DNA of 45,743 nucleotides from Candidatus Hodarchaeota archaeon (GTDB lineage: Archaea; Asgardarchaeota; Heimdallarchaeia; Hodarchaeales; Hodarchaeaceae), in the NCBI GenBank assembly GCA_016840035.1, contig JAEOTC010000200.1, forward strand, positions 1 to 45,743. The letters are read 5' to 3'. This document shows positions 25,701 to 34,688 of the stretch, piece by piece. The stretch's first letter is position 1. Each line of letters opens with the position of its first letter. A program made the position numbers and the translations under genes. The notes below the pieces were generated by a model. It worked only from the letters and a program-made list of their open reading frames with translations, did no database searches and was not told the origin of the DNA.

Positions 25701-26099
25701 ATGAAATTCTCTTGTTGCGATCTTACATCTAAAGAAATTAACGATCTAGCCAACCCAGAGCTTCCAGATGAACTCGCAGTTAGAATTTTAAAAGCCATAG
25801 GTCATCCTCTGAGATTAAAAATTCTACGTTTACTTTTGAATCAGCAGGAATTATGTACTTGTGATTTAACTTCGGTGTTTGAAGAGCAACAACCGATTAT
25901 TACCAGACAATTGGCAAAACTGAAAGCGGAAGATTTGATCATTGGACGTAAGATAACATTCAACAAGACGGGAACGATGGAATCAAAATCAAATGGAAAA
26001 TGGACCGCCTATCAGATCAATCCTGAAAAGCGAGAATTTATCACCCATCTTCTCTCTCCATTCATCTCCACAAAACAAACAGAGAATCATTGTGATTGA
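25701..26099 (+). CDS. ArsR-family arsenic-type transcriptional repressor
   Basis: 132 residues from ATG 25701; the same frame is open from ATG 25635, which falls in a tandem repeat with TATA-like sequence. The winged helix starts AVRILKAIGHPLRLKILRLL, and the metal-site motif ELCTCDL has two Cys as in E. coli ArsR (ELCVCDL). A Cys pair at the N-terminus (KFSCCDL) and a final NHCD add possible thiolate ligands. It would repress itself and the next gene until arsenite binds. ArsM follows with a 44-base gap on the same strand, which supports arsenic as the signal. Confidence 0.85.
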   Translation: MKFSCCDLTSKEINDLANPELPDELAVRILKAIGHPLRLKILRLLLNQQELCTCDLTSVFEEQQPIITRQLAKLKAEDLIIGRKITFNKTGTMESKSNGKWTAYQINPEKREFITHLLSPFISTKQTENHCD

Positions 26100-26143
26100 T
26101 GACTTGTTCAAAAAAATGAAGAATACAAAGGAATTACCACTGA

Positions 26144-27109
26144 ATGACTGACCCAAAAGAGAATATACAAGAAAATCAACCTGCAAAAAGCTATCAATGT
26201 TGCGGATCAAAGTCAGAAGAGCAAAACACAAATTTGACAAAAGATGAGCAACTTTCAGAGACAGCTATTCGAAAGGCTGTTCGAGATCAGTATGGAGCAA
26301 TAGCTTCTGGAACTAACAGCCCAACAGATGAGCAATTATTAGAGAAAACTAGCTGTTGTGGAGGTAAAGAGGATTATACTGACTACTCAAATGAAGAACT
26401 AGAACAAATACCAGCTGGGGCAAATCTTGGCCTTGGATCTGGAAATCCCATCCGATTAGCGGAAATCCAAAAAGGAGAAACAATAGTGGATCTTGGTTCT
26501 GGTGCTGGAATTGATTGTTTCCTCGCTGCACAAGAAACTGGAGAAACAGGGAAAGTTATTGGCATTGACATGACTTCTCAGATGATTGATAAGGCTAGAA
26601 TCAATGCAGATCGAGAAGGATATCAAAACGTTGAATTTCGACTAGGAGAAATTGAGCATATGCCCATGGCAGACAACTCCGTTGATTTAATAGTATCAAA
26701 CTGTGTTATCAATCTCTCTGTGGACAAATCTCAAGTTTTTAAAGATGCTTTTCGAATCTTGAAACCTGGTGGTAGGATAGTTGTATCAGATATTATGCTT
26801 CAATATGAATTCCCAGAAGTTATCAAACAGGCATTAGCAGATAGTCCCGGATGTGTGTCAAGAGCTTGGGTAACAGATGAGTATCTAGGAGTGATTAAGG
26901 CTGCAGGGTTCGAACAAGTTGAATTACTTGAATCCCAACTTATTACACCTCAGAAAAAGCACACTGATGAACCTTCATCTGGTACTAGGAAACGATCGAT
27001 CATGATTTCAGGGAAAAAGCTGGAAGTGGAGCTTTCTCCAGAAGAAGATGAACAACTACAAAATACAATCTTGAAAGCTCATGTTAGAGCTTATAAACCT
27101 CAAGTATAG
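26144..27109 (+). CDS. arsM: Arsenite methyltransferase
   Basis: 321 residues. The SAM-binding core has motif I VDLGSGAGIDCFLAA (115-129), then GKVIGIDMTSQMI and PGGRIVVSDI. The three arsenic-binding cysteines of the family are in place: the CC pair at 71-72 (SCCGGKED), C187 (SNCVINL) and C237 (SPGCVSRAW). A second Cys pair at 19-20 (YQCCGS) is extra. It methylates As(III) to mono-, di- and trimethylarsenicals using S-adenosylmethionine and thiols. Second gene of the arsR-arsM unit. Confidence 0.92.
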   Translation: MTDPKENIQENQPAKSYQCCGSKSEEQNTNLTKDEQLSETAIRKAVRDQYGAIASGTNSPTDEQLLEKTSCCGGKEDYTDYSNEELEQIPAGANLGLGSGNPIRLAEIQKGETIVDLGSGAGIDCFLAAQETGETGKVIGIDMTSQMIDKARINADREGYQNVEFRLGEIEHMPMADNSVDLIVSNCVINLSVDKSQVFKDAFRILKPGGRIVVSDIMLQYEFPEVIKQALADSPGCVSRAWVTDEYLGVIKAAGFEQVELLESQLITPQKKHTDEPSSGTRKRSIMISGKKLEVELSPEEDEQLQNTILKAHVRAYKPQV

Positions 27110-27111
27110 TC

Positions 27112-27137
27112 GTTTTTCCCATTTTTTCCTTTTTTTT
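27112..27137 (+). terminator. T-rich terminator after arsM
   Basis: Directly after the stop, the coding strand reads GTTTTT, then CCATTTTTTCCTTTTTTTT. Archaeal RNA polymerase terminates on such T-runs without a hairpin. The convergent DinB-fold gene ends at 27136, inside the same segment. Confidence 0.6.
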
Positions 27138-27636
27138 ACATCCCAAGACTAATCAATGAATCCATGGTATTATCCCAAGAAGTATTCACTGCTTCTGAAT
27201 CAGGAGGGTTGTCATTAGCATATCGAAGATAACCGATCTGCGCTAAATGATGAATGGTATGAAATGAAGTATGCCAAATAACCCAAGCGAGTGTAGCTCC
27301 ATCTTTAGGTTCTCTAGGCACAAGATCTGAATCTCCTGCCTTTTTAACGAGGTCTTTTAGGAATTTTTGTAGGTTCACGTAGAGATCCATTAATTCACTA
27401 GAGGAAAGTGAAGATAATTGTTCAAGAGTCTTAGGTGCTTGATGACCAATATGACCTAACCAATAAATCTCCCCTTCAAGTATATGACGGAAAATTTCTA
27501 AAATAGGTTTACCTTTTGAATCTTTAGGAGTCCAATTAATCATTTCATTAGACAAACCATCTGTTAATCGTTGACCATAATCTCTTAAGGTATCAATAGT
27601 TTCTAGTAAATTTCTTTGCTTCGTTTGCTGTTTCAT
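27136..27636 (-). CDS. DinB-like four-helix protein
   Basis: 166 residues of the DinB/YfiT four-helix-bundle type. Candidate metal ligands are H51 (EIFRHILEGE) and the C-terminal WHTSFHTIHHLAQIGYLR (H122, H126, H129/H130), the usual three-histidine arrangement. Members are thiol-S-transferases or mycothiol/bacillithiol-linked enzymes in bacteria; in archaea the thiol partner is not clear. Single-gene unit converging on arsM. Confidence 0.82.
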   Translation of the reverse strand: MKQQTKQRNLLETIDTLRDYGQRLTDGLSNEMINWTPKDSKGKPILEIFRHILEGEIYWLGHIGHQAPKTLEQLSSLSSSELMDLYVNLQKFLKDLVKKAGDSDLVPREPKDGATLAWVIWHTSFHTIHHLAQIGYLRYANDNPPDSEAVNTSWDNTMDSLISLGM

Positions 27637-27841
27637 GTGATATCTCTCATTATTAATTTAAATTTCGTAAAATTTTGTGTATACTGAGACCCCTCCAAGA
27701 GAGGTTAAAATTCTCAGAGTTATGAATATCGAATTCCTCTTTTATTTTCAGATTATACGATTCTCTACGGATTCGTCTGATGTTCGTCAAAAAGAATTAA
27801 TAGCAGTACCATGTATAATAATAAATTAGGAGATAAAGAAG

Positions 27842-28762
27842 TTGGTTTTAATTGCAGGAATTCAGATTGCCCCAGTATTTTTGAACAGTCAAAATACATG
27901 GATGAAATTAAGTGATTTTATTAGAGAAGCTCATGATAAAGGAGCACAATTGGTAACATGGGGAGAATCATTAATTCCAGGCTATCCATTTTGGCTTGGA
28001 GCTTCAGGAGCAGCTAGTTGGGATAATGCTGATCAGAAAAGAGCATTCAGTACATATTGGCAAGAGGCTCTCGAGTTAACCACAAGTAGCATACTGGGTG
28101 AGATGAAAGAACTAGCACGAGAGTTGAAAATTATGATGATGGGTGGGATAGCGGAAAAATCAAGTGGATCAACACACGCCACGCTTATTACAATAGATGA
28201 AAAAGGTAATCTGATTAACAGACACCGAAAATTAAAACCTACCTATGCTGAAAGATTAGTATGGGCTGATGGAGATGGTTTAGGATTGAAAACAGTGCCT
28301 TTTCAAGGATACAAGATTGGAGGTTTAAATTGCTGGGAAAATTGGATTCCATACGCACGTGCTGCTCTTCATAAGCAAAATGAAATGCTTCATGTGGCTG
28401 TCTGGCCAGGTAATAGCCATGTAACAAGTGATATTACTAGATTTATTGCTAAAGAGGGTCGTTATTGGGTTTTATCAGTATCTGGACTTATTAGGACTGA
28501 GGATGTCATACATCTATCAGAAGAGGAATTTCCCATTAAAAACATCTTAGATTTAGATAATAAAAAAGACAAAATTTGGCAAAATGGAGGATCCTGTATT
28601 GCTGATCCTAAGGGGAATTATGTAGTAAAACCAGTAGTTGGAAAGGAAGATATACTTTATGCAGACATTGATTTTATGACAGTAGTTGAGGAACGACAGA
28701 ATTTTGACTATTCTGGACATTATAGTCGTTTCGATATATTCAACGAACCACTACGGGAATGA
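27842..28762 (+). CDS. Nitrilase (carbon-nitrogen hydrolase)
   Basis: 306 residues. Starts at TTG 27842, nine bases after a good AGGAG. The catalytic triad is E42 (TWGESLIPGYP), K130 (NRHRKLKPT) and C164 (LNCWENWIPYARAAL). The C-W-E-N motif and the R-H-R-K-L-x-P-T segment place it in the true nitrilase branch (R-CN to acid and ammonia) rather than amidase branches, with cyanide dihydratase as a relative. Length is slightly short of typical nitrilases (about 320-360), missing mainly the C-terminal tail. Cytoplasmic; substrate unknown. Confidence 0.88.
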   Translation: MVLIAGIQIAPVFLNSQNTWMKLSDFIREAHDKGAQLVTWGESLIPGYPFWLGASGAASWDNADQKRAFSTYWQEALELTTSSILGEMKELARELKIMMMGGIAEKSSGSTHATLITIDEKGNLINRHRKLKPTYAERLVWADGDGLGLKTVPFQGYKIGGLNCWENWIPYARAALHKQNEMLHVAVWPGNSHVTSDITRFIAKEGRYWVLSVSGLIRTEDVIHLSEEEFPIKNILDLDNKKDKIWQNGGSCIADPKGNYVVKPVVGKEDILYADIDFMTVVEERQNFDYSGHYSRFDIFNEPLRE

Positions 28763-28882
28763 AAGAATAAAACTCGATTCCAGAATACTAGTATGGATTT
28801 TCAGTTCTGAAATTCCATTTGAGTTTAATTAATATAGGATTATTCCACTAATGACTAAACAATGTCTTTAGGTGTGAGATGA

Positions 28883-30841
28883 ATGAAAAAAGCCATAATC
28901 CTACCCATCATTCTCCTATTAGGAGTTTTCGGAATATTTATTTCAACCCCAACTGTTCCTGTATCAGGAGCATCAGTAACTCATTACTATGAAGATTTTG
29001 AAAGTGGATTATCCTCTCTATGGACTGCGACTGGGGATTGGCATATTGAAGATAATGCCACCTCGAATTACCCAATTACTGATCCCTCCGTCACGATTCC
29101 AAGTGGTACACATTATATGTGGTATGGTGATAACACATCTGGGACGTATAACAATGTCTCAGGTTATTTAACTTGGGGCCCACTTGATCTGACAACTATT
29201 CCTGGAAAAATCGAAGTTAATTTCTTTGGATGGCTTTATCATTGGAATGAATATCTTGATGTCCGGTATTCCCCAGATGGAGGTGCCTGGTATTATCCTT
29301 TTTCAGGATGGTTTGCTGCACATACTGTGCGATTCTCTCAGTTATCATTCGAAGTTCCACATTATGCTAGAACTTCAACTTTTTACTTTCAATTTCGATT
29401 TCTTCAGAATACAATGTACGGGGAAAGTGAATTCGGGTGGCGAATTGATGATGTGGCAATCACAGAGACTCCTGATTATTCCATTGAGTTTGAACAGTTG
29501 GGAGTAAAGAATGCACTTGTGGACGAGACAAGATCACTCGGGTATAGTATAAAATTGCTCTATTCTGAAAGTCAGATGACACAAATTATGGTGAATATTA
29601 CCAGTCCTTCGAGTATGCGGGAAATGATTGTTCTCGAGGATGTTACTCTTAGCAGTGGAGAAAAGTGGTATTACTCTCATGAGTATACGTTTACCGAAGA
29701 AGGAATCTATAACATCACAGTGTATGCAGTAGATGAACTGGGAACTCTCTTTGCAGAATCCAAGATCTGGGAGATAGGGCCTTACTTAGTGATGCATAGA
29801 ACTGATAGTGGATATTTCGTTAATATAGGTGAAACTCCAACAATGGAATTCATGATCATTAGTTTCTATGACGTTGATACAATTTTTGATATAAATATAT
29901 GGGTTGAATCAGCTATTGGGGGCAATCATACTATATATCAAACGCAAACTGAAATTACAACGTTTGAAGAATTCAGATTCAGTGCTTCAGAAACTTTTTT
30001 AGAAAAAGGATCTCATAGAGTATTTATGAATGCTGTAGATCCGATGGGAAAGAACTATACAAGATTTGAAGGTTACTGGGAAGTCGGTCCCTATTACTTC
30101 TCTTGGGTAGAAAATATTGAGCCTTATGAAGAACGTTATGTGGGCGAATCAATACCACTCAATGTCTTTGTAGAGGCTAGGACGGCTACATCAGGTGAGA
30201 TAGACATCCAAGTTGAAATAATTGATCCAGATTATTTCGTCGAAAGAGTTTATGAAGAATCGGCGTTAGCTTTTCCCCCAGAGGAAATTTGGAACCAAAC
30301 CGTATCATACACCTGTACTAAAGCTGGCCTCTATCAATTAGATGTTTTGATGGTAAATTCATCAGATCCTTCCGAATTTTGGTGGAGCGATCGTGTCTCA
30401 TGGTTTACAATCGAGGAATTAAGTTTAACAATAACTCAAGAGGGCCATTATGCTACCCTCAATGAAGAAGAAACCATGGAATTTATCCTTGAAAATCATT
30501 ACGGATATGAAAAAGAGGTAGATATTCTTATCTCGGTTGAAACACCAAGTAATAACGAAGTCGTTCTACATGAAGAGACAGTAACGCTACAAACAGGAGA
30601 AATGTGGAGTTTAACACTGGAATATACCTTTGAGGAAACGGGACGTTATGTAGTTGAATTTCAAGTCGTTGATGACACTGGAAAAGAATGGTTGGAAGAT
30701 AGCTGGTGGAGCATTCCCTCTGATAACACAACCACAGACACTACTCTATCCCTAGATTCTCCAGGTTTTGGATTGGTACTTCCTTTGTTGTCAGTTTTAG
30801 TCATCTTGGTTGGAAGTCGGTTATTTCGAAAAAAAAGATAA
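28883..30841 (+). CDS. Anchored surface protein with four Ig-like repeats and PGF-like C-terminal signal
   Basis: 652 residues. Signal peptide 1-30 (long hydrophobic core, then VSGASV). Residues 33-195 are an unrecognised beta-sandwich (DFESGLSSLWTATGDWHI..., FGWRIDDVAITETP), which resembles lectin/MAM-like domains. Four repeats of about 100 residues follow, each closed by a Trp strand: IWEIGPYLVM, YWEVGPYYFS, SWFTIEELS, SWWSIPS. A Thr/Asp spacer and SPGFGLVLPLLSVLVILVG then FRKKR match the PGF/Loki-CTERM type of archaeal anchor. It is probably cleaved or anchored at the membrane and N-glycosylated; adhesion or S-layer role is inference. Confidence 0.8.
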   Translation: MKKAIILPIILLLGVFGIFISTPTVPVSGASVTHYYEDFESGLSSLWTATGDWHIEDNATSNYPITDPSVTIPSGTHYMWYGDNTSGTYNNVSGYLTWGPLDLTTIPGKIEVNFFGWLYHWNEYLDVRYSPDGGAWYYPFSGWFAAHTVRFSQLSFEVPHYARTSTFYFQFRFLQNTMYGESEFGWRIDDVAITETPDYSIEFEQLGVKNALVDETRSLGYSIKLLYSESQMTQIMVNITSPSSMREMIVLEDVTLSSGEKWYYSHEYTFTEEGIYNITVYAVDELGTLFAESKIWEIGPYLVMHRTDSGYFVNIGETPTMEFMIISFYDVDTIFDINIWVESAIGGNHTIYQTQTEITTFEEFRFSASETFLEKGSHRVFMNAVDPMGKNYTRFEGYWEVGPYYFSWVENIEPYEERYVGESIPLNVFVEARTATSGEIDIQVEIIDPDYFVERVYEESALAFPPEEIWNQTVSYTCTKAGLYQLDVLMVNSSDPSEFWWSDRVSWFTIEELSLTITQEGHYATLNEEETMEFILENHYGYEKEVDILISVETPSNNEVVLHEETVTLQTGEMWSLTLEYTFEETGRYVVEFQVVDDTGKEWLEDSWWSIPSDNTTTDTTLSLDSPGFGLVLPLLSVLVILVGSRLFRKKR

Positions 30842-30879
30842 ACACACCTTTTCGTTATGCTGATATAAACTAATCATCA

Positions 30880-31263
30880 CTAACTAGAATCTTGGTGGCA
30901 CATATCCAAGGACCAATGAATAAAAGGCTGTAAGCTCATTTTTAATTCCCGACCTTGGGGTGTCAACTGATACTCTACTCGCAATGGAATTTCATTAAAG
31001 ACTTCTCTTCTAAGGAGATTGTGGGTCGTCAAATCAGTTAACCGTTGAGACATGGTGGTATCACTGATTTTGTCTTTACTTAATCCATTTAACCGAGTCC
31101 GAATTTCAGAATATCGTAGTGGGTCTGATTCAGGAAAAATCAATAATGTAAACAACATCCACTTTCGGCTAAGGAGTTCAGTGTATTTAATAAGAGGTTT
31201 CAAACAGACACCATTAATCTCAATCTGAAAGCAATCTTGGATTATTTCACGAGTTTTTTGCAT
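30880..31263 (-). CDS. HxlR-family transcriptional regulator
   Basis: 127 residues. A HxlR-type winged helix: LLSRKWMLFTLLIF, RYSEIRTRLNGLSKDKISDTTMSQRLTDL, LRREVFNEIPLRVEYQLTPQGREL. Two cysteines near the N-terminus (C11 and C20) before the helix-turn-helix may sense thiol or electrophile stress, as in other HxlR proteins. It is divergent from the 52-residue Cys/His protein at 31364, with one shared 100-base promoter region, so that protein is its most likely target. Confidence 0.85.
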   Translation of the reverse strand: MQKTREIIQDCFQIEINGVCLKPLIKYTELLSRKWMLFTLLIFPESDPLRYSEIRTRLNGLSKDKISDTTMSQRLTDLTTHNLLRREVFNEIPLRVEYQLTPQGRELKMSLQPFIHWSLDMCHQDSS

Positions 31264-31306
31264 ACTTAATCACTCTAAAGCTACTAAGAATGGATTTAGT
31301 TACCAA

Positions 31307-31315
31307 TTTATATAC
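31307..31315. promoter_or_regulatory. TATA box between the HxlR gene and the Cys/His protein
   Basis: TTTATATAC on the plus strand lies 49 bases before the ATG at 31364. Read on the minus strand, GTATATAAA lies about 45 bases before the HxlR start at 31263. A single near-symmetrical element could serve both directions, which fits a regulator controlling its own promoter. Confidence 0.5.
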
Positions 31316-31363
31316 TATTTTTATTGGAGTTAATCCAGCATTTAAAGTTGGTGAAAATCAAAC

Positions 31364-31522
31364 ATGACAGACAAAAAAGGCTGCAAATGTAATAGCCATG
31401 GAAAAGGACATCATAAAGATATGTCACATGCTGAAACAGTTGAACATTCCAAAGAATGTCTTGATAATATTATTGAAAAGCTGCAATGTCTTAGAGAATC
31501 ACTTGAAAATCTAGAAGCCTAG
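31364..31522 (+). CDS. 52-residue Cys/His-rich small protein
   Basis: Too short for most gene finders. Begins at ATG 31364, ends at TAG 31520-31522. CKC at residues 7-9 and an N-terminal His-rich stretch (H12, H16, H17, H22) precede a charged amphipathic helix with two cysteines (C32 and C42) spaced ten residues apart: HSKECLDNIIEKL, then QCLRESL. No family recognised. The HxlR regulator sits divergently, a TATA box is in place, and a T-run (31537-31549) follows the stop, all of which support a real gene. Metal binding or redox buffering is inferred from composition. Confidence 0.6.
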   Translation: MTDKKGCKCNSHGKGHHKDMSHAETVEHSKECLDNIIEKLQCLRESLENLEA

Positions 31523-31526
31523 GTTT

Positions 31527-33602
31527 TCAGGTCTCTCCTCTTTTTTTTTCCGATTTGAGGAATAAGTTCATTTTTTTCTTTTGTCTCCGTTTATAGCCCG
31601 AAAAAAGAATTACTCCAGTTCCCAAAAATAAAAAACCAAAATCTGTGGAATTTTGAGTGGTTGAACTTTCATCGGGGGTAGAATTACCATTTTGGATAGT
31701 GAATAACCAATCAGAGACATCCCATGCAGTTATGCCTATAGAACAAGTAGCAACAACCTTGAGTAGGTAACTAAAACCATCTTGGACGGTATTTGTATTC
31801 CAGAGAAGCTCAGTAGTATAAAGATTTGATTCAATTTGATCCCAAGTAACTCCACAATCAGATGAATAATAAACTGAGTAGTGAATTATATGAAAATAAG
31901 GATCAAGTGAGGAATCCCATTTAACGGTGATTGTCCCTGAGAGAGTTTCCATTCCATTAGGATGCATTATTTTTGGAACAGTAATCTCATGGAAAGGAAC
32001 ATAATGCCATGGAGAAAACCCCCCTAAGATTTCATAGGGTATCGTACGTGGAGATTCATCTTGATTTAATGAAGAACCTGCAAGAATATACGGGGAGTCC
32101 ACTATCTCATCTAAATTATTGTCTGGAGTTGTCCACTCATTCCAAAAATTTTTTTCCACTACATTGTTTATTCCGCTATCATGTGCCTGGGAATTGCCAT
32201 AATTATTCCCATAGAAGTTATTCCTTCTAACGTTAATAAAATTCGATTTTAGGAGATTTACACCAAAGTTGGAATTATTGAAAAGAAGATTGGTCTCTAT
32301 TAAACCACTATTTGTTTCCTGATAGAGTATTCCTTGACTGTTGTTGAAAACCGTATTATTGTATATACTATTTAATCCAGAAGCTTGAGCCTCTATTCCA
32401 TTCTGGAGATTATTCATAACGGAATTATTAAAGAATTCGTTGAAAGTTGAATGAGAAAGAAGTATCCCACTTTTACTGCTCTTAGTTATGATATTTCCAT
32501 CGAGAGTGCATTCATCTGTATGGTCTAGGATAATACCATGGGTTTTGCTGTTTGAAATCTCATTGTTATGCAAGGAAATGTTCAAACAATAAAATGTACT
32601 TAAACTTTTTAATTTTTGATTATTCACCATTACAGAGTCGCAATTGACTAGAATGATTTGTTCTGCATTTTCTGGAACTATCTCACTTTGGATATTCTGC
32701 CAAAAAACTAATTTCTTTCCATTTATCGAATTATTCTGGATATCTGTTTGGAAGTAGTGATCAATATTTTCACCACTAATAGTAAATGTATTATTTTCTA
32801 ATTTATTACCAACTATTGTACAATTTCCAGTATTCTGGATAAATACACCCGTAAAACTTCCTTTAAAGTCATTATGAGAGATATAATTACTCCAGAGGGT
32901 ACAATTATTGGAATTTTCTAATTTAACTCCATCGTTACCATGATAGGTAATTGAATTATTGAGCAGGGTACAATCTCGGGAATTAGTAAATCTTGCCCCA
33001 TAGTTACCATTATGGATAATTGAGTTATTAGAAATATAACAGTTTATTGATGCCCAAATCAGAAATCCATCTATACCCACGTTAATAACTTTATTATTAG
33101 ATAGTGTGCAATTGCCTGAATTCACTAATGAGATGCCAGTTTGTTGGATATTGGATATTGTGTTGTTAGAAATAACGGTATTCCATGATTTTGCAAGATT
33201 AATGCCATAAAAATAGCTAATACTAATTGAGCTGTTGATAATTGATCCATTGGTTACGTTATTGAGAGATATCCCCCCAAACCCCCCTTTTACAATAATA
33301 TTCCTAATTTCAAAATATACAGCAGTGTTGCTAATGTCTATCAAAACTTCAGAATTACTCGTTATATCAATTCTTTCAATGATATATGGGAAATTTATTG
33401 TCCCATTCCCTTGCCACATCTCATTATTCGCTTGGATTTGAAAATTATCATTGCCATCAATTATAATTGGGTCATGATCATCATAAGGTTGGGAGATTTT
33501 GGAAGAAATTTGAAAGCTTTCACTAAACTGATACTTCGCACGAGGAGACGAATATTGATCGATTTTAGATGGGAATTCTACAACAAAACTTATACTGATC
33601 AT
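31527..33602 (-). CDS. Large secreted beta-helix (NosD-like) protein with C-terminal Ig-like domain and anchor
   Basis: 691 residues. About 85-460 is a right-handed beta-helix with repeated N-N-S-type turns (NGSIINSSISISY, NTVISNNTISNIQQ, NCTLSNNKVINV, ...). Then comes the end block NEWTTPDNNLDEIVDSPYIL and a fibronectin/Ig-like region with YYSSDCGVTWDQI. FGFLFLGTGVILF then YKRRQKKK is the membrane anchor. The frame opens with ATG 33602, but a hydrophobic signal core (HPLLLFLLFT) lies in frame just upstream with no ATG; CTG 33644 is a possible start. Many glycosylation sites. Co-oriented with the two surface genes upstream. Confidence 0.78.
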   Translation of the reverse strand: MISISFVVEFPSKIDQYSSPRAKYQFSESFQISSKISQPYDDHDPIIIDGNDNFQIQANNEMWQGNGTINFPYIIERIDITSNSEVLIDISNTAVYFEIRNIIVKGGFGGISLNNVTNGSIINSSISISYFYGINLAKSWNTVISNNTISNIQQTGISLVNSGNCTLSNNKVINVGIDGFLIWASINCYISNNSIIHNGNYGARFTNSRDCTLLNNSITYHGNDGVKLENSNNCTLWSNYISHNDFKGSFTGVFIQNTGNCTIVGNKLENNTFTISGENIDHYFQTDIQNNSINGKKLVFWQNIQSEIVPENAEQIILVNCDSVMVNNQKLKSLSTFYCLNISLHNNEISNSKTHGIILDHTDECTLDGNIITKSSKSGILLSHSTFNEFFNNSVMNNLQNGIEAQASGLNSIYNNTVFNNSQGILYQETNSGLIETNLLFNNSNFGVNLLKSNFINVRRNNFYGNNYGNSQAHDSGINNVVEKNFWNEWTTPDNNLDEIVDSPYILAGSSLNQDESPRTIPYEILGGFSPWHYVPFHEITVPKIMHPNGMETLSGTITVKWDSSLDPYFHIIHYSVYYSSDCGVTWDQIESNLYTTELLWNTNTVQDGFSYLLKVVATCSIGITAWDVSDWLFTIQNGNSTPDESSTTQNSTDFGFLFLGTGVILFSGYKRRQKKKMNLFLKSEKKRGET

Positions 33603-33671
33603 AGTAAACAGAAGAAATAGTAATAGCGGGTGTCTATTTTTCAGTTCACAACATCTCCCTAGGAAGAATCT

Positions 33672-34583
33672 CTAGACCTCTTTGGTTTTTTCTCGATATT
33701 TCTTTCTATAGATTTTAATAAATACAACAGTGGAAATAACTATCAGACCAAAAAAGCCTGTTGAGGTTTCTGAAGTAGTAATAGTTGTGGTAGGTTTCGT
33801 TGTGGTTGTAGTAGACAGTTCCGTTGTTGTAGTAGATGTTGTTTCCTCAATAGTAAAATCACTTACAGTTATATTGTCAAAACCAGAGTTACCCCTAAAT
33901 GAAACGAAATTAAAAACTTCTGATGTTGTAGTTTCATTATCAGTAACATTAATTACTTGTTCTGAATCGAAGTAAATGTTAAATTCCCCTTGTAAATTTC
34001 TTGAGATGTCTATATGATGTGTACCAACAATAGCACTTGGAAATTCATATGTGGTCAAGATAGTAAAGCTTGGAATATATGAAGCGAAAGTTATCCCTGG
34101 AACTGCAGCACCAGCAATAGCATCCGTATTTGCCGATGAAATAAGCAATAAACCATACCCAGTGACACCCGATAAGAATTCAGTTTCAGTTAATCCCTCC
34201 ATACTGTAATTATTAACATGATCAGTAAAAATAAAGGCTACCACATCATACCCTAGATGTGAACGATTATCAACAACAGTCCAGTCGAAGCTCCAGTTGC
34301 CATACGCAACAGAACTCTCACGATAGGCAAAAGCCGCAGTATCAAAAGCAATAGTATCAGGTCCTCTGAGTACCCCGTCGATGACACTCATTCCTATTTC
34401 AGAAATTTCCGTAAACCAAGACATATATGGTCTTTGCCAGTTTTTAAATGTCCAACCAGTCGGATTTTCGGAATCGAAGATTTCAGTCCATATTACAATA
34501 GCTTGACCTTGTTGTACTGGAAAAAGCACAAGAATAATGAGAAAAGTACCAGAAAAGTTTAGAAATTTTGTTTTTTTTGTCAT
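33672..34583 (-). CDS. Surface protein with lectin-like domain, Thr-rich linker and C-terminal anchor
   Basis: 303 residues. A signal peptide (KFLNFSGTFLIILVLFPVQQGQA) is followed by a beta-rich domain (about 35-245) of the jelly-roll/LamG look: DSENPTGWTFKNWQRPYMSW, GNWSFDWTVVDNRSHLGYDV, FRGNSGFDNITVSDFTIE. A Thr-rich linker (STTTTELSTTTTTKPTTT) then leads to GFFGLIVISTVVFIKI and a basic tail. The Thr-rich linker before the membrane helix is the usual place for O-glycans in archaeal surface proteins. Function unknown; probably adhesion or polysaccharide contact. Stops about 70 bases before the beta-helix gene at 33602. Confidence 0.72.
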   Translation of the reverse strand: MTKKTKFLNFSGTFLIILVLFPVQQGQAIVIWTEIFDSENPTGWTFKNWQRPYMSWFTEISEIGMSVIDGVLRGPDTIAFDTAAFAYRESSVAYGNWSFDWTVVDNRSHLGYDVVAFIFTDHVNNYSMEGLTETEFLSGVTGYGLLLISSANTDAIAGAAVPGITFASYIPSFTILTTYEFPSAIVGTHHIDISRNLQGEFNIYFDSEQVINVTDNETTTSEVFNFVSFRGNSGFDNITVSDFTIEETTSTTTTELSTTTTTKPTTTITTSETSTGFFGLIVISTVVFIKIYRKKYREKTKEV

Positions 34584-34688
34584 CTTCTATCATCAACCAC
34601 AAGAAGCAGCTAATCAGATTTGATCTTCTGTCATTAATATGGAGAACTAATATTTTCTAATTAGGTAATATATTTTCCCTGAATATTG

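Noticed and set aside
33730..33975. Val/Ser-rich frame on the plus strand
   Set aside because: Complement of the Thr-rich linker and domain end of the surface protein; low complexity, no start signal.
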